The translations under genes were made by a program, and so were the position numbers. The notes beneath the pieces were generated by a model. That model did not search any database. It was not told the DNA's origin and worked only from the letters and a program-made list of their open reading frames with translations. From NCBI GenBank assembly GCA_945861145.1, contig CAMATL010000007.1:1-41660 (forward strand): 41,660 nt of DNA. Direction: 5' to 3'. Below, in pieces: positions 9,154 to 17,277 of this stretch. Source of the DNA: a candidate division TM6 bacterium GW2011_GWF2_37_49. Its GTDB lineage: Bacteria; Babelota; Babeliae; Babelales; RVW-14. The first letter of the stretch is position 1. Every line of letters starts with the position of its first letter.

Positions 9154-10056
9154 ATGCAAGAACAATCCTTACAATATCGTTATGATTTTTTAAAGTATCG
9201 TACTGCTTGTTTGGTGTTTTCTATCGTCGCACTGGTCGTTGGACTTGTGTATTACATGTTTGTTGGTGGGTTTAAATACCACATCGACTTTACAGGCGGC
9301 GTAGAAATGCGTATCAGTTTTGCTAAACCAATGGATGCTGCCGCATTGCGTACCGCAATGAGCAATGACGGCTGGAAAGATGCTGTAATTCAAAGCGTAG
9401 GCAAAACCAGTCAAGACTTCTTGATCCGTATTGGCTCATTAGAAGAAAATCCTGAAGCAAACATCAAGGCTTCAATGGTAAAAAACTTTGAAGATAATGA
9501 TGTTACCGTTGGTCACATCGAGGTAATCGGTGCTGAAGTTGGTAAAGATACTTCATGGAACGCTATCAAAGCAGTGTTCTTGTCATTGGTAATTTTGGCG
9601 CTTTATATTGCCATCCGGTCAGAATTTAAGTTTGGTATGGGCGCTGCTATATCGCTCATCCATGATATTCTTATCTTGATGACTTACATTCTCATAACTC
9701 AAGAACCTATTTCATTGCACGTTTTGGCATCAATCTTGGCAGTGATTGGTTACTCCCTGAATGACACAATTGTTATCTTCAGCCGTATCCGCGAAAACTT
9801 TAAAAAGCTCGCCGGCTCAGGAATCTCAGATTACGACCTCGTAAATTTGAGTATCAATCAAACCTTAACTCGTACCATCTTGACAAGCTTTGCGACACTC
9901 TTGTCAGTTGCATCAATCCTATTGCTGGGCGGCGAAGCCCTACATGGCCTCGCGCTCATCATGTTTATCGGGATTATTATTGGTACCTTCTCTTCGATTT
10001 ACATTGCTAGTCCAAGCATGCTTTGGGCAAGCACCAGAGTTAAAAAAGCCAATTAA
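9154..10056 (+). CDS. secF: Protein translocase subunit SecF
   Basis: 300 residues from the ATG at 9154, which has a good ribosome site (GTGGAGAG). A TTG at 9118 would lie inside the hairpin and is rejected. The first membrane helix is followed by the periplasmic signature YHIDFTGGVEMRISF. Five further helices include the conserved VIGYSLNDTIVIFSRIREN. SecF works with SecD and the YajC/SecYEG channel to complete export, powered by the proton gradient. secD is normally just upstream or fused; here rpmA is upstream and no secD is in the window. Confidence 0.95.
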   Translation: MQEQSLQYRYDFLKYRTACLVFSIVALVVGLVYYMFVGGFKYHIDFTGGVEMRISFAKPMDAAALRTAMSNDGWKDAVIQSVGKTSQDFLIRIGSLEENPEANIKASMVKNFEDNDVTVGHIEVIGAEVGKDTSWNAIKAVFLSLVILALYIAIRSEFKFGMGAAISLIHDILILMTYILITQEPISLHVLASILAVIGYSLNDTIVIFSRIRENFKKLAGSGISDYDLVNLSINQTLTRTILTSFATLLSVASILLLGGEALHGLALIMFIGIIIGTFSSIYIASPSMLWASTRVKKAN

Positions 10057-10073
10057 AGAGCCCTAAAAATCCA

Positions 10074-10113
10074 CTAAACTCCCCCATGCTTGAGAAAGCA
10101 TGGGGGAGTTTAG
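10074..10113. terminator. Strong hairpin after secF
   Basis: A perfect 18-bp stem (10074-10091 with 10096-10113) with a GAGA tetraloop lies 17 bases after the secF stop. The T-run on the + strand is poor (GTTTAGCGTT). Read on the minus strand it is followed by GTGGATTTTTA. Confidence 0.7.
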
Positions 10114-10166
10114 CGTTAAAGCTCCCAATAAACAGACTATCAAAGCACAATTAGGAAATCCGCACT

Positions 10167-10940
10167 ATGACATCAAATTTTACAAAAATGCTAGCTCTAT
10201 TACTTTTTAGCACTTCAGTTACTCAAGTTCATTCACTTACTGAAAACGCCGCTACGGGCTATTCAGTTGGTGGTGGTGTAATCGCAGGAGCTGTTGCCGG
10301 CGCAATAACATATGACCTAATTCAACAACCATTCCACCAGAACGGCGCGCAAGAAGCTCTTATTTCTCTTGGCGTTGGTGCTGTTGTTGGTGGTGTTTCT
10401 GGATTATTGATGTATTGGGGCCTTTATCAATACACACCTAAGGCAAGAATATATGCTGCATCACGCATTATCAGCAATGTAAGCAAAAATAGACTTGCTT
10501 CACCAAACGCATTTGAAACAGATGAAGAGCTTTTTTCCGACGCAACTGCGCGCTTCCACGTACGCTGGCCAATTGCGCAAGCGCATGAGCTAACCATCGC
10601 GTTGTTCGACGACCTCAGCAATGCCGCTGCTTTATTAGATCTTGCTGCCACAGATACGCAAAACCAACTAGAAATAAGCGAAATAGAAAAGCTCAGTGGC
10701 AAAATCGAGCCGTTAGCAATAAAATTGCAAAAACATGCTACAGCGTTTCAAGAACACCCTCGCTATGAAATTCAAGCAACCCTACTAGAAGGTCATCGCA
10801 GAGAGCTGCGCATTGAAGAAAAAGCTGCACAACGCCATCGCGAAGCAATGGCACAACAAGCATCACTGCATACCGCAGCAATGGCACAACAACAAGCGCT
10901 TCATAGACCAGCACCAGCAGCACCTCTTCACCGTCGCTAA
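10167..10940 (+). CDS. Exported membrane protein of unknown function
   Basis: 257 residues. A signal peptide (ending near VHS) is followed by two Gly-rich hydrophobic segments (GGGVIAGAVAGAITYDL and GVGAVVGGVSGLLMYWGLY), resembling glycine-zipper helices that pack in membranes. The rest is a charged, mainly helical domain. The tail is low-complexity, with an imperfect repeat (REAMAQQASLHTA / AAMAQQQALHRP) and a Pro/Ala/Arg end. No family recognised. The next gene has the same build (signal, paired hydrophobic segments, helical tail), so they may be distant paralogues; I could not confirm sequence identity. Confidence 0.75.
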   Translation: MTSNFTKMLALLLFSTSVTQVHSLTENAATGYSVGGGVIAGAVAGAITYDLIQQPFHQNGAQEALISLGVGAVVGGVSGLLMYWGLYQYTPKARIYAASRIISNVSKNRLASPNAFETDEELFSDATARFHVRWPIAQAHELTIALFDDLSNAAALLDLAATDTQNQLEISEIEKLSGKIEPLAIKLQKHATAFQEHPRYEIQATLLEGHRRELRIEEKAAQRHREAMAQQASLHTAAMAQQQALHRPAPAAPLHRR

Positions 10941-10945
10941 TTTTT

Positions 10946-11017
10946 TCACCTATCTTAATTTTTAATAAAGCTCCAGTTCAAATGCAACGAAGCTTCATTA
11001 AAAATTAAGATAGGTGA
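10946..11017. terminator. Long inverted repeat between two exported-protein genes
   Basis: Two perfectly complementary 21-base arms (10946-10966 and 10997-11017) flank a 30-base spacer that includes GAAGCTTC. The outer sequence is AT-rich, with T runs on both sides. It may end transcription of the upstream gene or act as a cruciform or regulatory site. The spacer is long for a simple terminator. Confidence 0.55.
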
Positions 11018-11039
11018 TTTTAAATGAAAGGTTTGCCTG

Positions 11040-11762
11040 ATGAAATTCTTTATAAAAGTACTTTCACTTGCATTAATAAGCCTCTCCGTTACATCAATAA
11101 AAGTTCACGGAATTATCGTAACAAAAAATACGTGGACTGCTTCTAACGGAACAGAAAGCTCTTCCACTCGCTTTAGCCTGTATGAAACCAATGCCGCAAA
11201 AAGCGCTGAGCTTTCGCGTATAGCTAATTCAATTGGCTGTCTATCTGGCATTATTGCCGGCTTGTTATGGATGAGTTATGTTGATGAAGGGGTTAGACAA
11301 GGCACCAATTTTGGCAGACTGAATAGGGGTTTTTTAAAATGGTGTGAAGCATATCTTATCAATCTACTTGTTGGTTATGTTAGTAGTTTTACACTGGACG
11401 CACTCTTCCATCTCGGTTGTGATTATCCCGAGAAAGGCATTATCGCAACAGTACAAATAGATCCTGCAGCATGTATTACTCAATGCAATGACACTATCAA
11501 CGCAATAGAACAAATTTCTTCCGTAAAAAATGAATCCCACCGCAGTGAAAATCTCATGCACTGCACCACAATATTAAAGTGTGTAAATCATGCCATAACT
11601 GCCTGCAAGGAAGCTGCAAGCAAAGCAGCAGACTCCGTAATTCTTGCTAAGGCTGATGAATTGCAGGAAAAAATAGTAATCTTAATGGAAACCTTAAATG
11701 ATGAGATTGTCATACTACAAGAGCTACAGGACAATGAAACTGCGCCAATAACAACATCATAA
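11040..11762 (+). CDS. Exported membrane protein of unknown function
   Basis: 240 residues. A signal peptide (MKFFIKVLSLALISLSV) precedes two hydrophobic segments (GCLSGIIAGLLWMSYV and YLINLLVGYVSSFTLDALF) and a helical C-terminal half. Cys is unusually common for an exported protein (GCD, AACITQC, MHCTTILKCVNHAITAC), so disulfides are possible. No family recognised. The layout resembles the gene before it. Confidence 0.7.
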   Translation: MKFFIKVLSLALISLSVTSIKVHGIIVTKNTWTASNGTESSSTRFSLYETNAAKSAELSRIANSIGCLSGIIAGLLWMSYVDEGVRQGTNFGRLNRGFLKWCEAYLINLLVGYVSSFTLDALFHLGCDYPEKGIIATVQIDPAACITQCNDTINAIEQISSVKNESHRSENLMHCTTILKCVNHAITACKEAASKAADSVILAKADELQEKIVILMETLNDEIVILQELQDNETAPITTS

Positions 11763-11884
11763 ATTTAAATAATAGCACTCTAAAGCAACACATTAATTTA
11801 CAATTTCCAACTGTTTTCTACGGAAAAAGAGTAAATAAAAGAACATTTTACATCAGTCATCGACTGTGTTATGATCACTGGGCG

Positions 11885-11900
11885 GAGTGAGAGATCACTC
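11885..11900 (+). promoter_or_regulatory. Small GAGA-loop hairpin upstream of rho
   Basis: GAGTGA and TCACTC pair around a GAGA loop. It is only 6 bp and lies about 150 bases before the rho start, in the otherwise empty stretch 11763-12050. The role is unknown. Confidence 0.3.
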
Positions 11901-11955
11901 TGTCCAATTCGTAAAAAAATCGTTAATTTCTAAAAAAGATCCAAAAATTTGTAGT

Positions 11956-12019
11956 TTTCCTTCCGCCTTATCAGATTTGCGATGCACTTTTGTGCTCACA
12001 CAATCTGTAGCGAAGGAAA
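11956..12019 (+). promoter_or_regulatory. Foldable leader of rho
   Basis: Three nested stems can form: an outer one with a single bulge (TTTCCTTCCGC with GCGAAGGAAA), a middle one (CAGATT 11972-11977 with AATCTG 12002-12007) and an inner one (GCAC-TTTT-GTGC, 11984-11995). The fold ends about 30 bases before the rho ATG. rho is autoregulated through its leader in some bacteria; a similar role here is inference. Confidence 0.45.
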
Positions 12020-12050
12020 GATTCCTCTAACTTTTATTAATGTTGGTTGT

Positions 12051-14030
12051 ATGGTTAAAGATAACAACGAAAAAGCTCCGATAACAGGAAACGACGCTGC
12101 TGAAGAACGCCAAGAAAAGCCTAAGCAGACTCGTACACGTTCAACGCAGCCAAAAAAAATCACTCAAGAACTCGTTGATCAAACCGCAGTAGAATTGAGC
12201 CAACTGGTTGACGAACCACCAGCCGTTGAAGAACAAGCTCAAGAGCAGGCTATGGAAGCAGAAGCTGCTCAACAGGTTGAACAAGCAGCCGAAATGCGAA
12301 CTCAACCAGAACAACAGCAACAACAAACACAACACCAGCCTACTCATCAACCTGCACCACGCCAACACTCACAACAACAAAATCCATCGCATCACAGACA
12401 ACAGTACCAAGGCCGCGAGCGCCAACAGTACAATAACAACCGCCAAGGCCAAAATCAGAATCAAGGCCAGGGCCAAGGATATCAAGGTCAAGGCCAAAAT
12501 CAGAACCCAAATCAAAATCAGGGTCAGAATCAAAACCAAGGCCAGGGATATCAAGGACAAAATCAAAACCAAAATCAGAATCAAGGCCAAGGCCAAAATA
12601 GCGGTGATTATCGTAATCGCCAACAACAACCGCGCCCGTATCAACAACAACCGCGTCCATATCAACAGCAACAGCAACAAACACCTTACTATGACCAACA
12701 AGCTGATCTTGACGCACAAAACGAGCCGACAGACAACACACCAAAACAATCAATGAATGTGCAAGAGCTTAAGGAAATGAGCATCATCAAGCTCATCGCT
12801 TATGCACAACAAGCAGGCATAACTGATGCTGCCTCATATAAAAAACAAGAACTTATTTATAGAATTTTAGAATCACAGTCCGAACGACGTATCGAAATTT
12901 TCTGTGAGGGTATCCTTGAACGCCTGCCTGACGGCTTTGGCTTCTTGCGCTCACCTAAATTTAATTATGTTCCAGGTCCTGATGACATCTATGTCTCACC
13001 AGTCCACATCAAGCGCTTTGCTCTGCGAACCGGCGATGTGGTTAAAGGAACTATCCGCAAACCAAAAGAAGGCGAAAAGTATTTTGCTCTGCAGCGCGTT
13101 GAAACAATCAACTATGAACCAGCATCAAACGCAGCAAGCAAAACGATGTTTGAAAATCTAACACCGCTTTTCCCAAACAAAAAATTTGATCTTGAAGGCA
13201 CTACCGGTAACGGTTTAATCTCAATGCGTATCCTTGACCTACTCGTACCGATAGGAAAAGGACAACGCGGATTAATTGTTGCACCGCCAAAGACAGGTAA
13301 AACTTCACTACTCAAAGAGCTTGCAAATACCATCATTACTAATCACCCAGAAGTGATTTTAATGATTCTTAATATTGATGAGCGCCCAGAAGAAGTAACC
13401 GACATGCAACGCTCCGTTAATGCTGAAGTAGTCAGCTCAACATTTGATGAGTACGCCACACGCCACGTTCAAGTCGCAGAAATTGTGCTTGAAAAAGCTA
13501 AGCGCCTCGTTGAATATGGCCGCGATGTGGTAATCTTGCTTGACTCGATTACTCGCCTAGCTCGCGCGTACAACACGCTTGCACCATCATCTGGCAAGGT
13601 GCTGACTGGTGGTATTGATGCTAACGCGCTCCAGCGTCCAAAGCGCTTTTTTGGTGCTGCACGTAACGTTGAAGAAGGCGGGTCGCTCACGATCATTGCT
13701 ACGGCTCTTGTTGAAACCGGCTCAAAAATGGACGAAGTTATCTTTGAAGAATTCAAAGGTACCGGCAACATGGAAATCCATTTGACGAGAAAGCTTTCCA
13801 ACAAGCGCGTCTACCCAGCATTTGATTTAGTACCTTCAGGCACACGTCGTGAAGAGCTCATGCTCAACGAAGAACAAGTGTCTAACTTATGGGTTTTACA
13901 AAAATTCATGAGTACCATGAACACGGTAGAAGGCATGGAAGTGCTGATCGACAGACTTTCAAAAACGAAAACCAATCAAGAATTTCTTGAGCAAATGCAC
14001 AAGAAAAAACAACAAACTCAACAACGATAA
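12051..14030 (+). CDS. rho: Transcription termination factor Rho with long N/Q/G-rich N-terminal tail
   Basis: 659 residues from the ATG at 12051. The ATG at 11982 lies inside the leader hairpin and its extra residues do not look coding. Residues about 10-225 are a disordered region: acidic and Gln-rich first, then NQ/GQ/GYQGQ repeats and RPYQQQ copies. A normal Rho follows: N-terminal helical domain from about 233, cold-shock RNA-binding domain (GFGFLRSP), Walker [10 protein letters not shown] near 410, [13 protein letters not shown], the Q-loop region and the [10 protein letters not shown]-loop. Rho is an RNA-translocating hexameric helicase. N-terminal insertions are known in Actinobacteria, Bacteroidetes and Clostridia, where some drive condensate or prion-like behaviour. 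No clear ribosome site is visible. Confidence 0.95.
   Translation: MVKDNNEKAPITGNDAAEERQEKPKQTRTRSTQPKKITQELVDQTAVELSQLVDEPPAVEEQAQEQAMEAEAAQQVEQAAEMRTQPEQQQQQTQHQPTHQPAPRQHSQQQNPSHHRQQYQGRERQQYNNNRQGQNQNQGQGQGYQGQGQNQNPNQNQGQNQNQGQGYQGQNQNQNQNQGQGQNSGDYRNRQQQPRPYQQQPRPYQQQQQQTPYYDQQADLDAQNEPTDNTPKQSMNVQELKEMSIIKLIAYAQQAGITDAASYKKQELIYRILESQSERRIEIFCEGILERLPDGFGFLRSPKFNYVPGPDDIYVSPVHIKRFALRTGDVVKGTIRKPKEGEKYFALQRVETINYEPASNAASKTMFENLTPLFPNKKFDLEGTTGNGLISMRILDLLVPIGKGQRGLIVAPPKTGKTSLLKELANTIITNHPEVILMILNIDERPEEVTDMQRSVNAEVVSSTFDEYATRHVQVAEIVLEKAKRLVEYGRDVVILLDSITRLARAYNTLAPSSGKVLTGGIDANALQRPKRFFGAARNVEEGGSLTIIATALVETGSKMDEVIFEEFKGTGNMEIHLTRKLSNKRVYPAFDLVPSGTRREELMLNEEQVSNLWVLQKFMSTMNTVEGMEVLIDRLSKTKTNQEFLEQMHKKKQQTQQR
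12430..12685 (+). repeat. Low-complexity repeat tract in the rho tail
   Basis: The codons for Gln, Asn and Gly are repeated (units such as CAAAATCAGAATCAAGGC, GGATATCAAGGTCAA and two CCGTATCAACAACAACCGCG-like units). Such tracts can change length by slippage. Units in multiples of three preserve the reading frame. Confidence 0.7.
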
Positions 14031-14042
14031 TCTAAAGTAATT

Positions 14043-15083
14043 ATGTTCATACTTGGTATCGAAACATCTTGTGATGAAACTGGCGTTGCCGTCTTTGACG
14101 TGCAACGCCAGCTTATGCTTTCAAACGCATTGTATTCACAAATCGCCTTGCATGAGATCTATGGCGGCGTGGTCCCTGAAATCGCCTCCCGCTCTCAGCT
14201 AGAAAAAATCCAACCACTCGTCAGCCTAGCACTCGAACGTGCAGGCATTACGCTTCAACAAGTTGATGCGATAGCCGTTACCTGTAAGCCTGGCCTTGTA
14301 GGCTCACTGCTTGTCGGTGTGTGCTATGCCAAAGGCCTTGCTTGGGCGTTGGGTAAAAAAATTATCGGGATCAATCATCTCGAAGGCCATATTTTTTCCA
14401 CGTTTCTCAGGCGCGATAACACGGTATCAACCGATGTACCCTTCCCTCATTTAAGCTTAACCGTCTCTGGCGGCCACACCGCTATGTATTTGGTTGAAGG
14501 ATTTGGTTCTTACACCTGCATCGGGCGCACCGAAGATGACGCCGCAGGCGAAGCATTTGATAAAGTGGCCAAGATGATGGGCTATCCATATCCAGGTGGC
14601 GCACGCATCGAAAAAATGGCGGCAACGGTTGGCTTTGAAGATTATTTTAAATACCCTCGCACTAGAAATCCCGACGGAAACATTTTCTTTAGTTTTTCAG
14701 GGCTCAAAACAGCGGTCCTTTACCACTTGGTACGTGAAGGCGCTTACTCCATGACTACCGGCCCTGTAGCAGGTGTTAGCGATGAATTGAAAGCTAAAGT
14801 AGCGAGCTCACTACTCGTCTGCATCACCGATATTTTCTTGAAAAATATTGAATTGGCGTTTAAAAAATACCCCACGATCAAAGGGTTCACCTTCGGTGGG
14901 GGCGTAGCGTGCAATCAATATATGCAGGAACGAATGGCACAATTTTGCGCAATCAAAGGGCTATCATTCCATTTCCCACCACCAGCATTTTGCACCGACA
15001 ATGGCGGCATGATCGCTTTTGTTGGCGGCTACAAAGCCCAACAAGAAAAATTTGATACTTTTACGCTCGATGTTGGCAAATAG
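14043..15083 (+). CDS. tsaD: tRNA N6-adenosine threonylcarbamoyltransferase
   Basis: 346 residues. GIETSCDETGVAV at the N-terminus, the metal-binding NHLEGH (His near 112 and 116), SGGHTAMY, GEAFDKVAKMMG, FSFSGLKTAV and FGGGVACNQYM are all family signatures. TsaD transfers the threonylcarbamoyl group to A37 of ANN-decoding tRNAs, with TsaB, TsaE and TsaC. It starts 12 bases after rho, so it is probably co-transcribed. It converges on the next gene with only four bases between the stops. Confidence 0.97.
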   Translation: MFILGIETSCDETGVAVFDVQRQLMLSNALYSQIALHEIYGGVVPEIASRSQLEKIQPLVSLALERAGITLQQVDAIAVTCKPGLVGSLLVGVCYAKGLAWALGKKIIGINHLEGHIFSTFLRRDNTVSTDVPFPHLSLTVSGGHTAMYLVEGFGSYTCIGRTEDDAAGEAFDKVAKMMGYPYPGGARIEKMAATVGFEDYFKYPRTRNPDGNIFFSFSGLKTAVLYHLVREGAYSMTTGPVAGVSDELKAKVASSLLVCITDIFLKNIELAFKKYPTIKGFTFGGGVACNQYMQERMAQFCAIKGLSFHFPPPAFCTDNGGMIAFVGGYKAQQEKFDTFTLDVGK

Positions 15084-15087
15084 AAAC

Positions 15088-16098
15088 TTACCCTTCAGCA
15101 TCCACTAAAATCTCACCCTTGCCGTTGCCAATGTCTTTGCTTGCATGCTTAACGTTGGTATGAAACGGACTCATATCTAAGCCATAGAGCAACGACTTGA
15201 TTGATTTGCGTTCAAGCTTTACGCGTTTACCTTCTTTGAATACAATGCGCGGCAGCTTAAGTACGCCAGAGCCAAAATCTCCTGGCCAAGTTTCTTCAAT
15301 ACGAGAAAAATAGGCAGGATTGATGGTAACAACAATCGTATTGCGCGGAATTTGTAGATTTTTTTTACGTAAATCTTTTTCATGTTGAGCCCATTTACCG
15401 CTACCATTGTGATTACGGCTGAAGCGATAATATTTGTAATTCATGTTAGGAATCAGACCAAATGCATCCACTGTGTTGTGGCGACCAAACGTATGCTTAA
15501 TTTTATTGCAAATGATGATGGCATATTTATCAATGCTGGCACCATCGACAGGAAACGAGAAAAAGCCATCGCTGTTGTTGGTGGTCTCCATGCCTTCAAA
15601 ATATACCTTAAACTGCGGTACATCTTCTTCGTCGTGGTCCACCTTGATACAACCTCTAATTTCTTGTACTAGCTTGCTACCTTCACTAAACGATTGATTA
15701 AATCGGCCTAATCCTAACGGCTGACCATCCGCTCGCATAACAAACGAAGGAACCGGCTGTGTAACAAGAGGTCCATCCGCATGACGCTGCTCAAGTACAT
15801 CGTTAGCACGATCTTCCATGGTTGGCTCATGCACACGCACATCACGACCCCGCAAACCATTTTCCTGCGAACCAATAAGAGCCTCCAATGGGTTTTGAGT
15901 TGGCTTTGGCATTGAACGACTAGATTCCATCTGCATTGCAGCTCGTGCTTGGACTTTTGCCAACATCTCTTCTACTCGCCTAGGCAACGGCTGATGCGCA
16001 GCCAACACATTATTAGCTGCTATATTTTCCGCCACTAAATTGCTGCCAAGCCCGACCACACAAGCAAAACTTAATGCAATCCAGATAATCATATTCAT
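15088..16098 (-). CDS. Exported protein of unknown function
   Basis: 336 residues from the ATG at 16098, which has the ribosome site AGGAGAAGGG; an upstream ATG at 16149 lacks one. A signal sequence (MNMIIWIALSFACVVGLGSNLVA) precedes a linker rich in Arg, Pro and Glu. The C-terminal half (about 160-336) looks folded, with FKVYFEGMETTNNSDGFFSFPVD, a pattern like a beta-sandwich or carboxypeptidase-regulatory-type module, and then IVVTINPAYFSRI. I cannot name the family. Confidence 0.75.
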   Translation of the reverse strand: MNMIIWIALSFACVVGLGSNLVAENIAANNVLAAHQPLPRRVEEMLAKVQARAAMQMESSRSMPKPTQNPLEALIGSQENGLRGRDVRVHEPTMEDRANDVLEQRHADGPLVTQPVPSFVMRADGQPLGLGRFNQSFSEGSKLVQEIRGCIKVDHDEEDVPQFKVYFEGMETTNNSDGFFSFPVDGASIDKYAIIICNKIKHTFGRHNTVDAFGLIPNMNYKYYRFSRNHNGSGKWAQHEKDLRKKNLQIPRNTIVVTINPAYFSRIEETWPGDFGSGVLKLPRIVFKEGKRVKLERKSIKSLLYGLDMSPFHTNVKHASKDIGNGKGEILVDAEG

Positions 16099-16164
16099 AT
16101 AATCCCTTCTCCTAAACACACACCCAAGGCTTAAACATTGCTCAAGCAAAAGTTTTATCGTCAG

Positions 16165-16193
16165 ATGACGTCCTTTTTAAAATAAAGTATGAT
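16165..16193 (+). promoter_or_regulatory. Candidate promoter for the DUF2062-smpB-birA group
   Basis: ATGACG (16165-16170), 17 bases, then TATGAT (16188-16193) precede an AGGAGG ribosome site. The -35 box overlaps a small palindrome (CGTCAGATGACG, 16159-16170) that could be an operator. The leader would be very short, about 10 bases. Confidence 0.4.
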
Positions 16194-16210
16194 ACCTAGG
16201 AGGATATACT

Positions 16211-16792
16211 ATGATAAGAAAAATTGTACCGAAAATAAAAGAGATTCTGCGTAAAGCGCTGCTGGGCGGCATCACACCGAAAAACCTTGCTTATTCCGCA
16301 GCCGTGGGTGTATATATCAGCTTTTCGCCGTTTCCAGGAGCTCATACGATCTTAATGCTCGCCTTGAAATGGTTGCTGGGTTTACATCTTCCAACACTTT
16401 TCATTTTTACCACAATCAACAATCCATGGACAATGATCCCTTTCTTTTCATTAGACTATGTGTTTGGCTACTGGCTTACTCATAAAATAATTGGTTGGGA
16501 GCCTAGTTTAACTATTTCACTATCAAAACTTTTTAATGCAGGGCAATTACTCATGCATAAAATATTTGGTTGGGAGGCTGTAGTGAGTAATAATCAACAG
16601 ATACCATTCTTTGGTGACGGCATTATTTGCCTGTGGTCTTTTATGATAGGTGGCAATATTTTAGGCATCATCAGCGGTTTAATCACCTACCCAATCATGC
16701 TCTTTGTTTTTGAGCGTATGCATGCACACATAGAAGCATCAGGTGGTTCGGTACATTTTTCTTCGAAAAACACTCACCATGATCGGGATTGA
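16211..16792 (+). CDS. DUF2062 membrane protein
   Basis: 193 residues with at least three hydrophobic segments. The stretch GGITPKNLAYSAAVGVYISFSPFPGAHT and NNPWTMIPFF are typical of DUF2062 proteins, small inner-membrane proteins of unknown function. The start has an excellent ribosome site (AGGAGGATATACT). The stop is three bases before smpB, so these genes are an operon. Confidence 0.85.
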   Translation: MIRKIVPKIKEILRKALLGGITPKNLAYSAAVGVYISFSPFPGAHTILMLALKWLLGLHLPTLFIFTTINNPWTMIPFFSLDYVFGYWLTHKIIGWEPSLTISLSKLFNAGQLLMHKIFGWEAVVSNNQQIPFFGDGIICLWSFMIGGNILGIISGLITYPIMLFVFERMHAHIEASGGSVHFSSKNTHHDRD

Positions 16793-16795
16793 AGA

Positions 16796-17248
16796 ATGAA
16801 AATCATTAGCTCAAATAAAAAAGCCTATTTTAATTATGAAATCCACGATACCTTCGAGGCCGGCATGGTCTTGAACGGTGACGAAGTGAAATCTATCAGA
16901 GCAAACTCAATCAATATCACCGACGCGTTTGCAGTTATGCAAAAGGGCGAAATGCAGCTTTTAAATTGCTACATCGCACCGTATCGCAATGCCTATTCAA
17001 AAGAAGACTACTCGCGCCGCACACGTACCCTGCTCATGCACCGCAGAGAGATTGTAAAGTTAGTAGGCGAAGTAGCAAAAAAAGGACTGACGCTCATTCC
17101 CACCAAGGTCTACTTCAACGAACGCGGCTACATCAAAATTGAGCTCGGCTTGGCCAAGCACAAAAAAATGGGTGACAAAAAAGAGGTGCTCAAAGAGCGC
17201 GATCTCAAGCGCGAAACCTTGCGCGATATTAAAATCAGACTGAAATAA
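16796..17248 (+). CDS. smpB: SsrA-binding protein SmpB
   Basis: 150 residues, usual length. The N-terminal NKKAYFNYEIHDTFEAGMVLNGDEVKSIR and the C-terminal basic helix (KKMGDKKEVLKERDLKRE) are diagnostic. SmpB binds tmRNA and brings it to stalled ribosomes for rescue and tagging. The tmRNA gene itself was not found in the window. Confidence 0.97.
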   Translation: MKIISSNKKAYFNYEIHDTFEAGMVLNGDEVKSIRANSINITDAFAVMQKGEMQLLNCYIAPYRNAYSKEDYSRRTRTLLMHRREIVKLVGEVAKKGLTLIPTKVYFNERGYIKIELGLAKHKKMGDKKEVLKERDLKRETLRDIKIRLK

Positions 17249-17277
17249 AAATAAAAAACAGAGCTGCGGAGGTTTTT

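Noticed and set aside
11982-12050. Earlier ATG for rho at 11982
   Set aside because: It lies in the loop region of the leader hairpin, has no ribosome site, and the added residues do not resemble Rho.
12430-12685. CRISPR-like repeat spacing in rho
   Set aside because: The repeats are short, in frame, without unique spacers and are explained by the protein tail.
12141-12756. Long open frames opposite to or shifted from the rho tail
   Set aside because: They are by-products of the repetitive CAA/AAT/GGC codons of the rho tail; their translations are low-complexity and have no ribosome site.
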